64,000 bases of DNA from contig JAJXWP010000012.1 in assembly GCA_021781575.1 (NCBI GenBank), positions 34,401 to 98,400 on the forward strand, read 5' to 3'. Of this stretch, positions 9,325-17,585 are shown in pieces. The DNA comes from Pseudomonadota bacterium (lineage in GTDB: Bacteria > Pseudomonadota > Alphaproteobacteria > Rhodospirillales > Magnetospirillaceae). Every line of letters starts with the position of its first letter. Within the stretch, counting starts at the first letter, position 1. The notes under the pieces were generated by a model. That model was given only the letters and a program-made list of their open reading frames with translations, did no database searches and was not told the DNA's origin. A program made the position numbers and the translations under genes.

Positions 9325-9756
9325 TCAGGTCCGCGGCCCAAAGCGCAGTTTGGTCTGCGCTTCCGGCTTTTCCAGCACCTTCTTCGATGTCCTGATGATG
9401 TCGGCAATGCTGAATGGCACCAGCAGGACGTCGCTGGCTCCGGCCTCTCTCGCCTTGGCGGCAATCTCGCCATCGTGCTGCTCAACGAGCAGAATGATGG
9501 CCATGGCCAGCCTCATCTCCTTGCGCACCTGCCGGACGAAATCGATGCCGTCCATCGTATCGAGGTCCGCCTCGCAGAAGACGATGCCCGGATTGAACTC
9601 CTTGATTTGGCGGAGCATCTCAGCCCCCGATCCGAAAAGGATGGCGCTGGCGCCCATCTGCTTGAAGATGGGAGTCAGCAACTCGCGGATGGCCTTGCCG
9701 TGGACCGCCAGTAAGACCTTGCGGCCATCGAGAAGTCGGTCTTGACGGAATTCCAT
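9325..9756 (-). CDS. Stand-alone receiver-like protein lacking the phosphorylation residues (pseudo-receiver)
   Basis: 143 residues with a CheY-like fold (KVLLAVHGKAIRELL, then a TMDGIDFVRQVR segment and a final PFSIADI). The usual acidic pair after strand 1 is Val-His, the phosphoacceptor Asp position is Glu62, and the conserved Lys before Pro is Val113. It should not be phosphorylated and may behave as a fixed-state protein. It ends 8 bases from the stop of the GGDEF gene on the other strand. GAGG lies 7 bases before ATG 9756. The C-terminal 20 residues are basic and polar. Partner unknown. Confidence 0.75.
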   Translation of the reverse strand: MEFRQDRLLDGRKVLLAVHGKAIRELLTPIFKQMGASAILFGSGAEMLRQIKEFNPGIVFCEADLDTMDGIDFVRQVRKEMRLAMAIILLVEQHDGEIAAKAREAGASDVLLVPFSIADIIRTSKKVLEKPEAQTKLRFGPRT

Positions 9757-9865
9757 AGTCGCCTCGACCAAAGAACGGGGGCACAGGCCGATCTTGCGAC
9801 AATCTTTACAATCCGTCAAACGGCTGCGGGGCAATCGCCTTCGAGCGATTGTCTTGAAGCGCCGC

Positions 9866-10867
9866 CTACCAGACGAGCACGCGCTTCTTTTTCTTCAGTT
9901 CCTCGATCTTTTCCGATCGTAATTGAAGCTTCGTCATCAACACCCAGTCGTCAACCTTCATGAAACGAGGTGCAAGGAATTGATAGACCCGCGTTATCGA
10001 ATTGCTCACATGGTAAGACACGCACACATCGATCCCTTTCCATTCCTTGATCAGATCGTCCCAGGCCATCAGACGGATGTGTAATTCATCCCGTTTTTGA
10101 CGAATGAACAGCACCTGATTTTCCAAATTCTTCAGAACCGCCAGAATTTCACCGGTCTGGGCGTCGAGTTCCAGAAACCGCCTGGAAAAATCATCGATGG
10201 CGATCGCGAGAAGCTTCACCACCTGGTCAATGGTCTCGACCACTGCGCGCTCGCGCATATACAGCTTCCGCAGATCCCGGACCTTGTGGTCGATTTCTTC
10301 GATATGGCCGAACTTGTCGCGCAACGCCTCAATATAAGCGAGTTCGTTGGACAGCTTCTCGACGTATTTGATCATCTCCTGCTTGTTGTCACGTCCCAGG
10401 CCCAGGCGCTCCGCCGCTTCGCCGAACGCTTCGTTGACCTTTTTCTTCGTCGCCGGATCCTCGGCCAACTGCATCAGCGCCTCGGGGTCGGTGATCAGGT
10501 CGTCGACCCCGGTCAGCCAGTTGACCAACTGCATGCTGATCCGCTGGTGAGCGATAACCACATGTCGCTTACTCAACTCCCAGGTCGCCTCCCCGGTAAC
10601 GATCTCCTTCGGCAAGGGATCACCGACCCGTAGGCCACTTACATATTTCAATCCTTCGGCCAGACAATCGAGCATGTTGCAGTCATTCTCGCCCAGCGCG
10701 AACTCGCGCTTGAGGCCGGCGAATGGAAGCAAGGCCTCGTTGTTGGCGATTTGCACCGCCATCACCGGTTCACCGGTTCGTTGGTGAAGATGGAACATCC
10801 CGTCCGCCATCCGCTTGAAGAACGGATGATCGAAGTTGACGGTGGTGATCTGCCCGGCATCGACCAT
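9866..10867 (-). CDS. Hypothetical cytosolic protein with a predicted coiled-coil middle
   Basis: 333 residues with no signal peptide or membrane span. Residues about 130-260 are rich in heptad-like Leu/Ile with Glu/Lys/Arg, suggesting coiled coil, and the C-terminus ends in a lysine-rich helix (IEELKKKKRVLVW). The N-terminal third contains several Cys and His residues and phrases such as DHPFFKRMADGMFHLHQ. I do not recognise the family. ATG 10867 has GGAG 7 bases upstream. It is read in the same direction as the pseudo-receiver, 109 bases apart, so the two may be related functionally; that is a guess. Confidence 0.7.
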   Translation of the reverse strand: MVDAGQITTVNFDHPFFKRMADGMFHLHQRTGEPVMAVQIANNEALLPFAGLKREFALGENDCNMLDCLAEGLKYVSGLRVGDPLPKEIVTGEATWELSKRHVVIAHQRISMQLVNWLTGVDDLITDPEALMQLAEDPATKKKVNEAFGEAAERLGLGRDNKQEMIKYVEKLSNELAYIEALRDKFGHIEEIDHKVRDLRKLYMRERAVVETIDQVVKLLAIAIDDFSRRFLELDAQTGEILAVLKNLENQVLFIRQKRDELHIRLMAWDDLIKEWKGIDVCVSYHVSNSITRVYQFLAPRFMKVDDWVLMTKLQLRSEKIEELKKKKRVLVW

Positions 10868-11063
10868 TGCTGTGCTCCAGCCAACCATCGGTAGCGGCCG
10901 ACGCAGGATGCCGCGGAAGGACGCTTGGAATTTATTACCTTAAGTAGAATATTTTATCCACAGGCCTGTGACCATGCGCTTTTGGACAGGCTTGACCAAG
11001 TTCATAGCGCCCCGGCCCGCTTATGCTAGGGTCGAAGGGCAACATGCGTTGGAGTTTTTCAAA

Positions 11064-11270
11064 ATGAGCGGTTGGGGTTGCCCGCATGAGGACAAAGGGG
11101 CGTGCACGCGACTCGGCGGCCGCCCTTGTGATCCCGGCATGCGCGGATGCGTACTGCACGGACGCTTTCGCTTCTCCAACGAAGCGAAGAACAGACGGCG
11201 CCCGTCGCCGGAGGAGCAGGCTGAAATCGCCCCGGCCTCCCCCTCGGCTGGAACGGGGTCTGAGCCTTGA
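11064..11270 (+). CDS. Small Cys-patterned protein (CX7CX7CX6C)
   Basis: 68 residues. Four cysteines at positions 6, 14, 22 and 29 are evenly spaced in an N-terminal half rich in Gly, Arg and Pro (key phrase CDPGMRGCVLHGRFRF), followed by a low-complexity Pro/Glu/Ala tail. GGAG sits 9 bases before ATG 11064. The regular Cys spacing suggests a zinc or Fe-S site, or disulfides. There is no signal peptide, so metal binding in the cytosol is more likely. I recall similar small hypothetical proteins in Rhodospirillales but cannot name a family. A longer in-frame start at 10968 lacks support. Confidence 0.6.
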   Translation: MSGWGCPHEDKGACTRLGGRPCDPGMRGCVLHGRFRFSNEAKNRRRPSPEEQAEIAPASPSAGTGSEP

Positions 11271-11275
11271 ACGAG

Positions 11276-11300
11276 CCGCCGCCAGCCTATTCGGCGGCGG
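11276..11300. terminator. Possible bidirectional terminator hairpin
   Basis: An 8-bp perfect GC stem (11276-11283 with 11293-11300) with a 9-base loop lies between the convergent ends of the Cys-patterned gene and the old-yellow-enzyme gene, overlapping the latter's last codons. No U-tract follows on either strand. Confidence 0.35.
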
Positions 11301-12414
11301 CCACGGACTGCCGGGTCTTGCCCCCCGGCCAGAGCTCGGGTTGCACCCTCTCGTATTGAGGGGGATAGGGAATCGGCGCGCCGAGCGCCACGGCGGCGCG
11401 CCATGCCCAGCGCGGATCGTCAAGGAAGGCGCGACCAAGCGCGACCATGTCGGCCTGACCCGAGGCAACCACCGCCTCAGCCTGCTCGGGCTCGGTGATC
11501 AGCCCGACGGCCCGGGTCAGCATGCCGGTTTCCCGGCGGATCCGTGCCGCCAGCTCGACCTGATAGCCGGGTGTCGAGGGGATCTTGGCATCTGCGACGA
11601 GGCCGCCCGAGGAGACGCAGACGTAATCCACCCCTTCCGACTTGCACACCGCCAGATAGGTGATCGCCTCTTCCGGCGTGAATCCGCCTTCGACCCAGTC
11701 GGTGGCGCTGATGCGAATGCCGAGAGGCTTGTCGTTGGGCAGAGCGCGCCGCACCGAGCGGATCACCGCCAGAGGAAAGCGCATGCGGTTTTCGAGCGAG
11801 CCGCCGTACACATCGGTCCGCCGGTTGGACAGGGGCGAGAGGAACTGATGCAGCAGGTAGCCGTGCGCGGAATGCACCTCGACAATGTCGACACCTGCCC
11901 GGTCGGCCCGTTCCGCCGCGGCGGCGAACGCGTGGCGCAAGCGATCGATGTCGTAAGGCCCGATTTCGTGCGGCACCGGCCATCCGGCGGCGAACGGAAC
12001 GGCGGAAGCCGAGATCGTCTCCCAGCCCCCGTCCTCGGCTCGCAACGCTCCCCCACCCTGCCATGGGCGCTGCGCCGAGCCCTTGCGCCCGGCATGGCCG
12101 ATCTGCACGGCGATTCGCGATTTGCCGATGGCCTTCAAGGTCCTCACCAGCCGGCTGAACGCCGCGACTCCAGCGTCCGAGTAGAGGCCGATATCACCGG
12201 GGGTGATGCGCCCCTCGGGAGCCACCGCTGTCGCCTCCACCACCACCATCCCGGGCCCCGACGCGGCCAGGCTGCCGTAATGCTGGAAGTGCCAGTCCTG
12301 AGCCACGCCTTCGGCGGCGCTGTATTGGCACATCGGGGCCACGACGATACGGTTGGGGATTTCCAACCCACGAACGGTCAGCGGCTGGAACAGATGACTG
12401 GTGGTGTCGGCCAT
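11287..12414 (-). CDS. NADH:flavin oxidoreductase, old yellow enzyme family (YqjM-like)
   Basis: 375 residues forming an FMN-binding TIM barrel. Typical segments are PNRIVVAPMCQYSA near the N-terminus, GHAGRKGS, VEVHSAHGYLLHQFLSPLSN (substrate- and FMN-binding His residues) and DMVALGRAFLDDPRW near the C-terminus. The Cys in PMCQYS matches the redox-tuning cysteine of the YqjM class. Such enzymes reduce activated alkenes such as enones or nitro compounds with NADPH. ATG 12414 follows a strong GGAGG. The physiological substrate is unknown. Confidence 0.92.
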   Translation of the reverse strand: MADTTSHLFQPLTVRGLEIPNRIVVAPMCQYSAAEGVAQDWHFQHYGSLAASGPGMVVVEATAVAPEGRITPGDIGLYSDAGVAAFSRLVRTLKAIGKSRIAVQIGHAGRKGSAQRPWQGGGALRAEDGGWETISASAVPFAAGWPVPHEIGPYDIDRLRHAFAAAAERADRAGVDIVEVHSAHGYLLHQFLSPLSNRRTDVYGGSLENRMRFPLAVIRSVRRALPNDKPLGIRISATDWVEGGFTPEEAITYLAVCKSEGVDYVCVSSGGLVADAKIPSTPGYQVELAARIRRETGMLTRAVGLITEPEQAEAVVASGQADMVALGRAFLDDPRWAWRAAVALGAPIPYPPQYERVQPELWPGGKTRQSVAAAE

Positions 12415-12572
12415 TTGCCGTCCTCCTCTCCCGATGTTGGCCGCATGATAGTCGCTTGACGGCGACAACGCGAGAGGTGGCGGCAAATGGCGATATCACG
12501 TCCACCGGATTTGGGCCCGCCCTTGTCAGCTATTCGGGGGCAGGCCTAACTCGTGGCCTTCTCTTCCTGTCT

Positions 12573-13232
12573 TTATTCCCATTTCAGCATGCTGAATGAC
12601 CGACTGCCGATCGCTGAGCCACGAAGCAGGATCGTTGCGCCCACCGCGAGCAGCGCCACCAGGGTCAGGGTCGGCGGCGAGATGTTGACCAGGGCAAGAA
12701 TACCCAGCACGATCGCGGCAAGTCCGGTAAAGACTTGGGCACCGGCCGCCGCCGCCATGGCCTCCTGCACCACCGTCTGGGCCGGTGGCAACGCGGCCCC
12801 CGCGGGGGTGGCCTGCGTCTTGAAATCGTTGAGGCGAGCGATGGCCCCGCTGCTCAGGACCAGGGCGCTGCCGAACACGATGGCCGAGCAGGCCATCAGA
12901 ACCGGTGGATCGATCCCAATGATAGAAAGAACACCAAGCACGATCCCGACCAGCCCAGCCAGCATCTCGATGGTCAATCCACCGACCTCGCTGCTGCGCT
13001 GCGCCGAGGCATCCGCCGTGCTGAGCAGGCGCGAATATTCCGCGGCGATCACTGCGCCCTCGAGCACGAAAGCTGCTCCGATGACGATGCCCGCGATCGA
13101 TACCATCAGTTCGGGCACCACATTGGCCAAGCCGACGATGCTGAGGACGACTGCGCCGATGCCTCCCACGACTTCGGCGCCGGCACCACCAGTCGCCGCT
13201 TCCAAAGTGCCTCTTTGTGTCGTAGTAGCCAT
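12573..13232 (-). CDS. Six-span membrane protein made of three internal repeats
   Basis: 219 residues. Three copies of a roughly 38-residue hairpin of two membrane helices are visible at about 23-60, 92-130 and 169-206. Each has the pattern G(I/L)xxIVLxIxxLxNxxP followed by a second helix ending in GxxxLLxGxA. Polar loops separate them. The arrangement resembles HdeD/DUF308-like proteins, which are acid-stress membrane proteins of unknown mechanism, but I see no decisive signature. N-terminal residues 1-20 are polar and Gly/Ala-rich. No operon partner is present. Confidence 0.7.
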   Translation of the reverse strand: MATTTQRGTLEAATGGAGAEVVGGIGAVVLSIVGLANVVPELMVSIAGIVIGAAFVLEGAVIAAEYSRLLSTADASAQRSSEVGGLTIEMLAGLVGIVLGVLSIIGIDPPVLMACSAIVFGSALVLSSGAIARLNDFKTQATPAGAALPPAQTVVQEAMAAAAGAQVFTGLAAIVLGILALVNISPPTLTLVALLAVGATILLRGSAIGSRSFSMLKWE

Positions 13233-13435
13233 TCCTTACCCTCCATGTCCACACATGAGGCGCAGCCAATCCATAGGCGAATTGGCTTCGCGGCCCGGAA
13301 GCTCCACATCCCGCCACCGGGATATCAGAATGAACAACAAGGCAAGCAGCGGCTGTTCCCGATGAAACCTCGTCACGCCGAGGGAATTCACGCCTTCGTA
13401 CTGAGTTTCCCGCTTCGGCGCGGCCCCAACGATCG

Positions 13436-14137
13436 TCACGCCAGGTCAAACACCAACAGGTGGCAGTCTGACTCAGCCACAAATTGCACGGCCTCCGCAT
13501 TTTCGACGGCCGCGCCATCGCCCGTCGACAGCGTCCGGCCGTTGACCGTCAGGGTGCCGTCCACCACCTGGACCCAGCCGCCACGGCCTTGGCGCAACGG
13601 CAGGCTCAGTTCCCCGCCGGCGTCGAGTTGCGCCGCGTAGACATCTACGTCCTGGTGGATGGTCAGAGCTCCGTCTCGCCCATTCGGCGCGGCGATCAGG
13701 CAAAGGCGGTTGTGTTTGTCCTGGTCGGCGAATTGCTTTTGCTCGTAGCCGGGGGGCAGGCCGGGGCGCCCGGGGAGCAGCCAGATCTGCAGCAGCTTCA
13801 CCGGCTCGTTGGCCGAGGCGTTGAATTCGCTGTGACGGATCCCGGTGCCGGCCGACATGCGCTGCACCTCGCCCTGCCGGATCACCGAATGCTCGCCGGT
13901 GCTGTCGCGGTGCTCCAGTGCCCCTCGAACGATATAGGTCAGGATCTCCATATCGCGATGCCCGTGGGTGCCGAAGCCCGTCGCCGGCTTGATCACATCC
14001 TCGTTGATCACTCGAAGAGTACGGAAGCCCATGTGCTGCGGGTCGTAGTAGTCGGCGAACGAAAAACTGTGCCGAGTATCGAGCCAACCGTGATCGGCAT
14101 GCCCGCGGGCCGCCGAGGGCCTTAACGTGACGGTCAT
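13436..14137 (-). CDS. Pirin family protein
   Basis: 233 residues of the bicupin pirin family. Typical features are RHSFSFADYYDP, the metal-binding HGHRDMEILTYIVRGALEHRD region with His and Glu ligands, and GTGIRHSEFN. Bacterial pirins bind iron or zinc, and some act as quercetin dioxygenases or interact with metabolic enzymes. GGAGGA lies 8 bases before the start at 14137. The gene is divergent from a LysR regulator 112 bases away, a common arrangement that suggests control by that regulator. Confidence 0.92.
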   Translation of the reverse strand: MTVTLRPSAARGHADHGWLDTRHSFSFADYYDPQHMGFRTLRVINEDVIKPATGFGTHGHRDMEILTYIVRGALEHRDSTGEHSVIRQGEVQRMSAGTGIRHSEFNASANEPVKLLQIWLLPGRPGLPPGYEQKQFADQDKHNRLCLIAAPNGRDGALTIHQDVDVYAAQLDAGGELSLPLRQGRGGWVQVVDGTLTVNGRTLSTGDGAAVENAEAVQFVAESDCHLLVFDLA

Positions 14138-14184
14138 GATGAATGTCCTCCTGCCATGTCCTGCCGAAGATAAAGGTTGCGGCA

Positions 14185-14199
14185 GATTGGAGAACAATC
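14185..14199. promoter_or_regulatory. Candidate LysR-type operator between pirin and lysR genes
   Basis: A perfect 5-bp inverted repeat (GATTG, 5-base gap, CAATC) lies in the 112-base divergent spacer. A second small dyad (AACA-N4-TGTT) follows at about 14210-14221. Position and shape fit LysR autoregulation plus control of the pirin gene, but short dyads occur by chance. Confidence 0.35.
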
Positions 14200-14249
14200 G
14201 ATGATCGAGGAACAATACTGTTGCGTCTCGCGCGACAACAAGGAGAAGA

Positions 14250-15161
14250 ATGGACCGACTTGACGCCATGGAGGCCTTTGTCCGCGTCGCCGACTGCCGC
14301 AGCTTCTCGGGCGCCGCGCGGCGCCTGCAACTGTCCAAGTCGGTTGTCAGCCGCCAGGTATCGCGGCTTGAGGCGCATCTCGGGGCCCGCCTGTTCCACC
14401 GCACGACGCGCAATCTGGCGCTGACGGAAGTGGGCCAAGCCTATTACGAGCGCTGTGCCCGCATCCTCGCCGAAGTCGAAGAAGCCAATCTATCGGTGAG
14501 CACGTTGCAGGCCGAGCCCCGTGGCAAACTGCGGGTCAACGCGCCGATGAGCTTCGGTATCCTCCATCTCGCCCCGCTGATTCCACGGTTTCTCGAGCGC
14601 TTCCCCCATGTGGACATCGACATGGCAATGAACGATCGCATCGTCAGCCTGGTGGAAGAAGGTTTCGACGTCGCCATTCGCATCGGCAAGCTGGAAGATT
14701 CGTCGCTCATTGCCCGGCACCTGGCGCCCGCCCGGCGCGTGGTGTGCGCCAGCCCCGCCTATTTCGACCGCCAAGGGGCGCCCGAGACCCCGGACGACCT
14801 CGTCCACCACTGCTGCCTCAGTTACAGCAACCTTGCGGCATCCGATGAATGGAATTTCTGCACCGCGAATGGAATGCGCTGGCCGGTCGAGGTTCGCGGG
14901 CGCTTGCGGGTGAATAACGGCGACGCATTGCGCGAAGCCGCCATCGCCGGAGTCGGGTTGATCATGAGCACGACATTCCTTTGCGGGCGCGACCTTCAAG
15001 CGGGGCGGCTGGTATCGGTCCTGGGCGACTATATCGCTCAGAACCTTGCGATCCACGCGGTCTATCCCCACAGCCGACATCTGTCGCCGAAAGTGCGCGC
15101 CTTCGTCGATTTCCTGGCGGAGAATTTCGGCCCGAGGCCCTATTGGGACCTGGTGGAATAG
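14250..15161 (+). CDS. LysR family transcriptional regulator
   Basis: 303 residues, the usual length. The N-terminal winged helix-turn-helix reads MDRLDAMEAFVRVADCRSFS and then ARRLQLSKSVVSRQVSRLE. The C-terminal substrate-binding domain starts near residue 90 (KLRVNAPMSFG). The sequence is of the DsdC/AaeR-like LysR subgroup common beside pirin and oxidoreductase genes. It is transcribed away from the pirin gene and probably regulates it; the inducer is unknown. Confidence 0.93.
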   Translation: MDRLDAMEAFVRVADCRSFSGAARRLQLSKSVVSRQVSRLEAHLGARLFHRTTRNLALTEVGQAYYERCARILAEVEEANLSVSTLQAEPRGKLRVNAPMSFGILHLAPLIPRFLERFPHVDIDMAMNDRIVSLVEEGFDVAIRIGKLEDSSLIARHLAPARRVVCASPAYFDRQGAPETPDDLVHHCCLSYSNLAASDEWNFCTANGMRWPVEVRGRLRVNNGDALREAAIAGVGLIMSTTFLCGRDLQAGRLVSVLGDYIAQNLAIHAVYPHSRHLSPKVRAFVDFLAENFGPRPYWDLVE

Positions 15162-15246
15162 GCCCATCCCGCCCTAATTCGACCACGAAATTGTTGGATG
15201 ACAGCGGCCAATGGATCGCTTATGAAACGACCAGGCTTTCGAACGG

Positions 15247-16374
15247 ATGGTTCCTCCGGTGTTACGATCTGTTAAGCTTGCCCTTCCAGCCGTCATGCTG
15301 GCCGCCGTGGCCGGCTGCGCCCCCGACTACTCGCCGAACACCTATGCCGCGTCAGCGGTCCAGCAGGCCAACAAGGTCGATCGCGGAGTGATCATCGGCT
15401 TCCGCGAGGTATCGATCAGCGAGAACGGCACGGTCGGAGCGGTCACCGGCGGCGCCGCCGGCGGCATCCTGGGATCCCAGTCCGGTGCAGTCGGCATCGA
15501 CGGAGCGCTCGGCGCGGTCGCCGGCACGGCGGTCGGCAGCCTGGTCGGCGCGACCATCGAGCATGCAACCGGGGACACGACGGGCTGGGAATACATTGTC
15601 CGCACCGCCGGCGGCGACCTGATCTCGGTCACTCAACGGGAACCCAAGCCGATCCCGCTCGGCCAGAAGGTGCTGGTGATTACCGGCAACCAGGCGCGCG
15701 TCATTCCGGATTATTCCGTCACAGCCGAGCCGCCGCCGAAGGCCGCCGCCGCCAACGAAGGCACCGAGGCACCGCAGCATCCGGCGGTGCCGGCACCGGC
15801 CGAGGCGTCCCCCGCCCGGACGCCGGTGGCCACCACGGTTGAAACCATAGCCGCACCGGAAAAGGCTACCGGCTCTGCCGCAACCACGCCGATCCCCGCA
15901 CCGGCCGCGGTCATGACGGAACCGATGCCGCCACCGGCGCCGGCAACCACCGAAACAAGCCCCGCTCCGACCGTGGTGGAGGCCCCGCTCGGGGCGGCTC
16001 CTGCCGCCGAAAGGGTTCCCGGCGCCGGCACCGTCCCCACCGCAGCAGCCTCTCATGCCCCTGGCCCCGCTCCGGCGGCAGACCTGGTTCCGACGACGAC
16101 ACCGGCCAGCGTGGAGATCACGCCGGCCGCGCCCCCTGCGGGCTCCGCGCCGGCGACCACCCCGATGGCCACCTCGGCGCCCGCCGCCGAAACGCCGCCG
16201 GTGCCGGCTCCCGCACAGCCTCAGGACACAGCGGCAGCGGCACCGGCAGCGGCAGCGGCAGCGGCAGCGGCACCGGCGCCGGCAGTGGCCCCGGCACCGA
16301 CAGCGACCCCGGCACCGACCCCGGCACTTCTGGCCGCGCCGAGTGCAAGCACCCAAGGCTTGCCATCCCCCTGA
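15247..16374 (+). CDS. SlyB-like Gly-zipper lipoprotein with long Pro/Ala-rich tail
   Basis: 375 residues. A signal peptide ends in a lipobox (AAVAGC, Cys24), so it is probably lipidated and exported. Residues about 45-150 match the 17-kDa surface antigen/SlyB type: FREVSISENGTVGAVTGG, Gly-zipper helices such as GGAAGGILGSQSGA and AVAGTAVGSLVGA, and then a WEYIVRTAGGDLISVTQ beta segment. From about residue 155 to the end is low complexity (Pro, Ala, Thr), including a run of Ala codons. The tail could span peptidoglycan or be disordered. It lies just upstream of the PEBP gene in the same direction, with an 11-base gap. Confidence 0.75.
   Translation: MVPPVLRSVKLALPAVMLAAVAGCAPDYSPNTYAASAVQQANKVDRGVIIGFREVSISENGTVGAVTGGAAGGILGSQSGAVGIDGALGAVAGTAVGSLVGATIEHATGDTTGWEYIVRTAGGDLISVTQREPKPIPLGQKVLVITGNQARVIPDYSVTAEPPPKAAAANEGTEAPQHPAVPAPAEASPARTPVATTVETIAAPEKATGSAATTPIPAPAAVMTEPMPPPAPATTETSPAPTVVEAPLGAAPAAERVPGAGTVPTAAASHAPGPAPAADLVPTTTPASVEITPAAPPAGSAPATTPMATSAPAAETPPVPAPAQPQDTAAAAPAAAAAAAAAPAPAVAPAPTATPAPTPALLAAPSASTQGLPSP
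16231..16277 (+). repeat. Simple repeat (GGCAGC-type hexamers) encoding poly-Ala
   Basis: Tandem GCGGCA/GCGGCACCG units within the tail of the SlyB-like lipoprotein gene encode an Ala run broken by Pro. Such tracts are prone to length change by slippage in multiples of 3 or 6 bases, which here would keep the frame. Confidence 0.7.
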
Positions 16375-16385
16375 AGGATACCGCC

Positions 16386-16940
16386 ATGAAGACACCCGCT
16401 CCGATCCTGGCTCTTGCCGCCGCGCTCACTGCCACCCCGGCGCTGGCCGCCGATTTCAGCCTCACCAGTCCGGACATCGCATCCGGCAGGCCGATCGCCG
16501 AGCAACAGGTCTATGACGGCTTCGGCTGCAGCGGTGGCAATGTCTCTCCGGCGCTGGCCTGGCACGGCGCCCCGGCCGGGACCCGCAGTTTCGCTCTCAC
16601 CGTATATGACCCCGACGCGCCGACCGGCAGCGGCTGGTGGCATTGGCTGGTCTTCAACCTCCCTTCGACGACGACGGAGGTTCCAACTGGCGCTGGAAAT
16701 GCCGACCACCCTCTGCTCCCGGCGGGCGCCGTGCAGGGGCGGACCGATTTCGGCAAACCCGGATATGGCGGCCCTTGCCCGCCCAAAGGCGACAAGCCTC
16801 ACCGCTATGTCTTCACGGTGTACGCGCTGAAGACGGCCACCCTGCCCCTGGATGCGGCATCGCCGGCGGCCATGGTGGGGTTCTACATCCACGCCAATAC
16901 CCTGGCGAAGGCCAGCCTGACCGCCACTTACGGCCGCTGA
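16386..16940 (+). CDS. YbhB/YbcL family (PEBP, Raf-kinase-inhibitor-like) exported protein
   Basis: 184 residues with a clear signal peptide ending ALAADF. The mature part has the PEBP core: GGNVSPALAWHGAPAGTRSF, the YDPDAPTGSGWWHWLVFNLP anion-pocket region, and GKPGYGGPCPPKGDKPHRYVF with conserved His. Bacterial PEBP proteins have a ligand-binding pocket of unknown physiological ligand and sit in the periplasm or cytosol. It follows the lipoprotein gene by 11 bases and is likely cotranscribed. Confidence 0.92.
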   Translation: MKTPAPILALAAALTATPALAADFSLTSPDIASGRPIAEQQVYDGFGCSGGNVSPALAWHGAPAGTRSFALTVYDPDAPTGSGWWHWLVFNLPSTTTEVPTGAGNADHPLLPAGAVQGRTDFGKPGYGGPCPPKGDKPHRYVFTVYALKTATLPLDAASPAAMVGFYIHANTLAKASLTATYGR

Positions 16941-17052
16941 CCGGCGGCCGCGCCTGCGGCGCACCGGGCAAGACGATATAGGGTCGATTGATTTCGATCC
17001 TGGCGATCATCACATCCGGCGTGGATGTCGATCCCAACCGTGGAGCCCAAGA

Positions 17053-17466
17053 ATGGATCTCAAGCTTCCGTTGTTCCTGACGGCCGCGGGCACGCTGCTG
17101 CTGCTGGCCGCCGGCCCGGCCGCCGCGGCTTCGCAGCAAAATGCCCGGCAGGAAATTGCCACCGCCGCGGCCCATGCCGGCATGGCCGCCAATGCCGCCG
17201 ACCTGACGATGGTGCATGCCCATCTGCATCACGTGATCAACTGCTTGGTCGGCCCACACGGCGCGGCCTACGACGCCACACAGGAAGATCCCTGCAAAGG
17301 GCAAGGCGCCGGCGCCATTCCCGATACGACCTCCGCCGGGACCAAGAAGAACCTGGAAGCGGCCTTGGCGATCGCCCGGACTGGGGCCCGCGACACCAGC
17401 ATGACCACCGCCAAGGAAAAAGCCGAACAGGTGCAGTCCCGGCTCACCAGCGCCTTAGGCAAGTAG
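17053..17466 (+). CDS. Small exported protein with a His cluster and two cysteines
   Basis: 137 residues. The N-terminus is a signal peptide (hydrophobic LFLTAAGTLLLLAAGPAAAAS, cleavage near residue 27). The mature part has MVHAHLHHVINCLVG followed by EDPCKGQGAGAIPD, so two cysteines about 23 residues apart probably form a disulfide next to four histidines, a possible metal site. The rest is an Ala-rich helix. I recall similar hypothetical periplasmic proteins in Proteobacteria, but no function is known to me. It is the last gene of this plus-strand group. Confidence 0.72.
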   Translation: MDLKLPLFLTAAGTLLLLAAGPAAAASQQNARQEIATAAAHAGMAANAADLTMVHAHLHHVINCLVGPHGAAYDATQEDPCKGQGAGAIPDTTSAGTKKNLEAALAIARTGARDTSMTTAKEKAEQVQSRLTSALGK

Positions 17467-17585
17467 GGCGCCGCCGCGATCCCGCCGGAGCATCGACTGC
17501 AACGGCGGGGCACTGCGCCAAGTCGCCCTTGTCATCGTCATCCAGTTGTTCAACCTCCGCAAGGCCGCAAACGGGAGAAGGAACG

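Noticed and set aside
11130..11220. Inverted repeat TTCGCTTC-N6-GAAGCGAA as a terminator or RNA element
   Set aside because: It lies within the coding frame of the Cys-patterned protein and its codons make a sensible peptide there.
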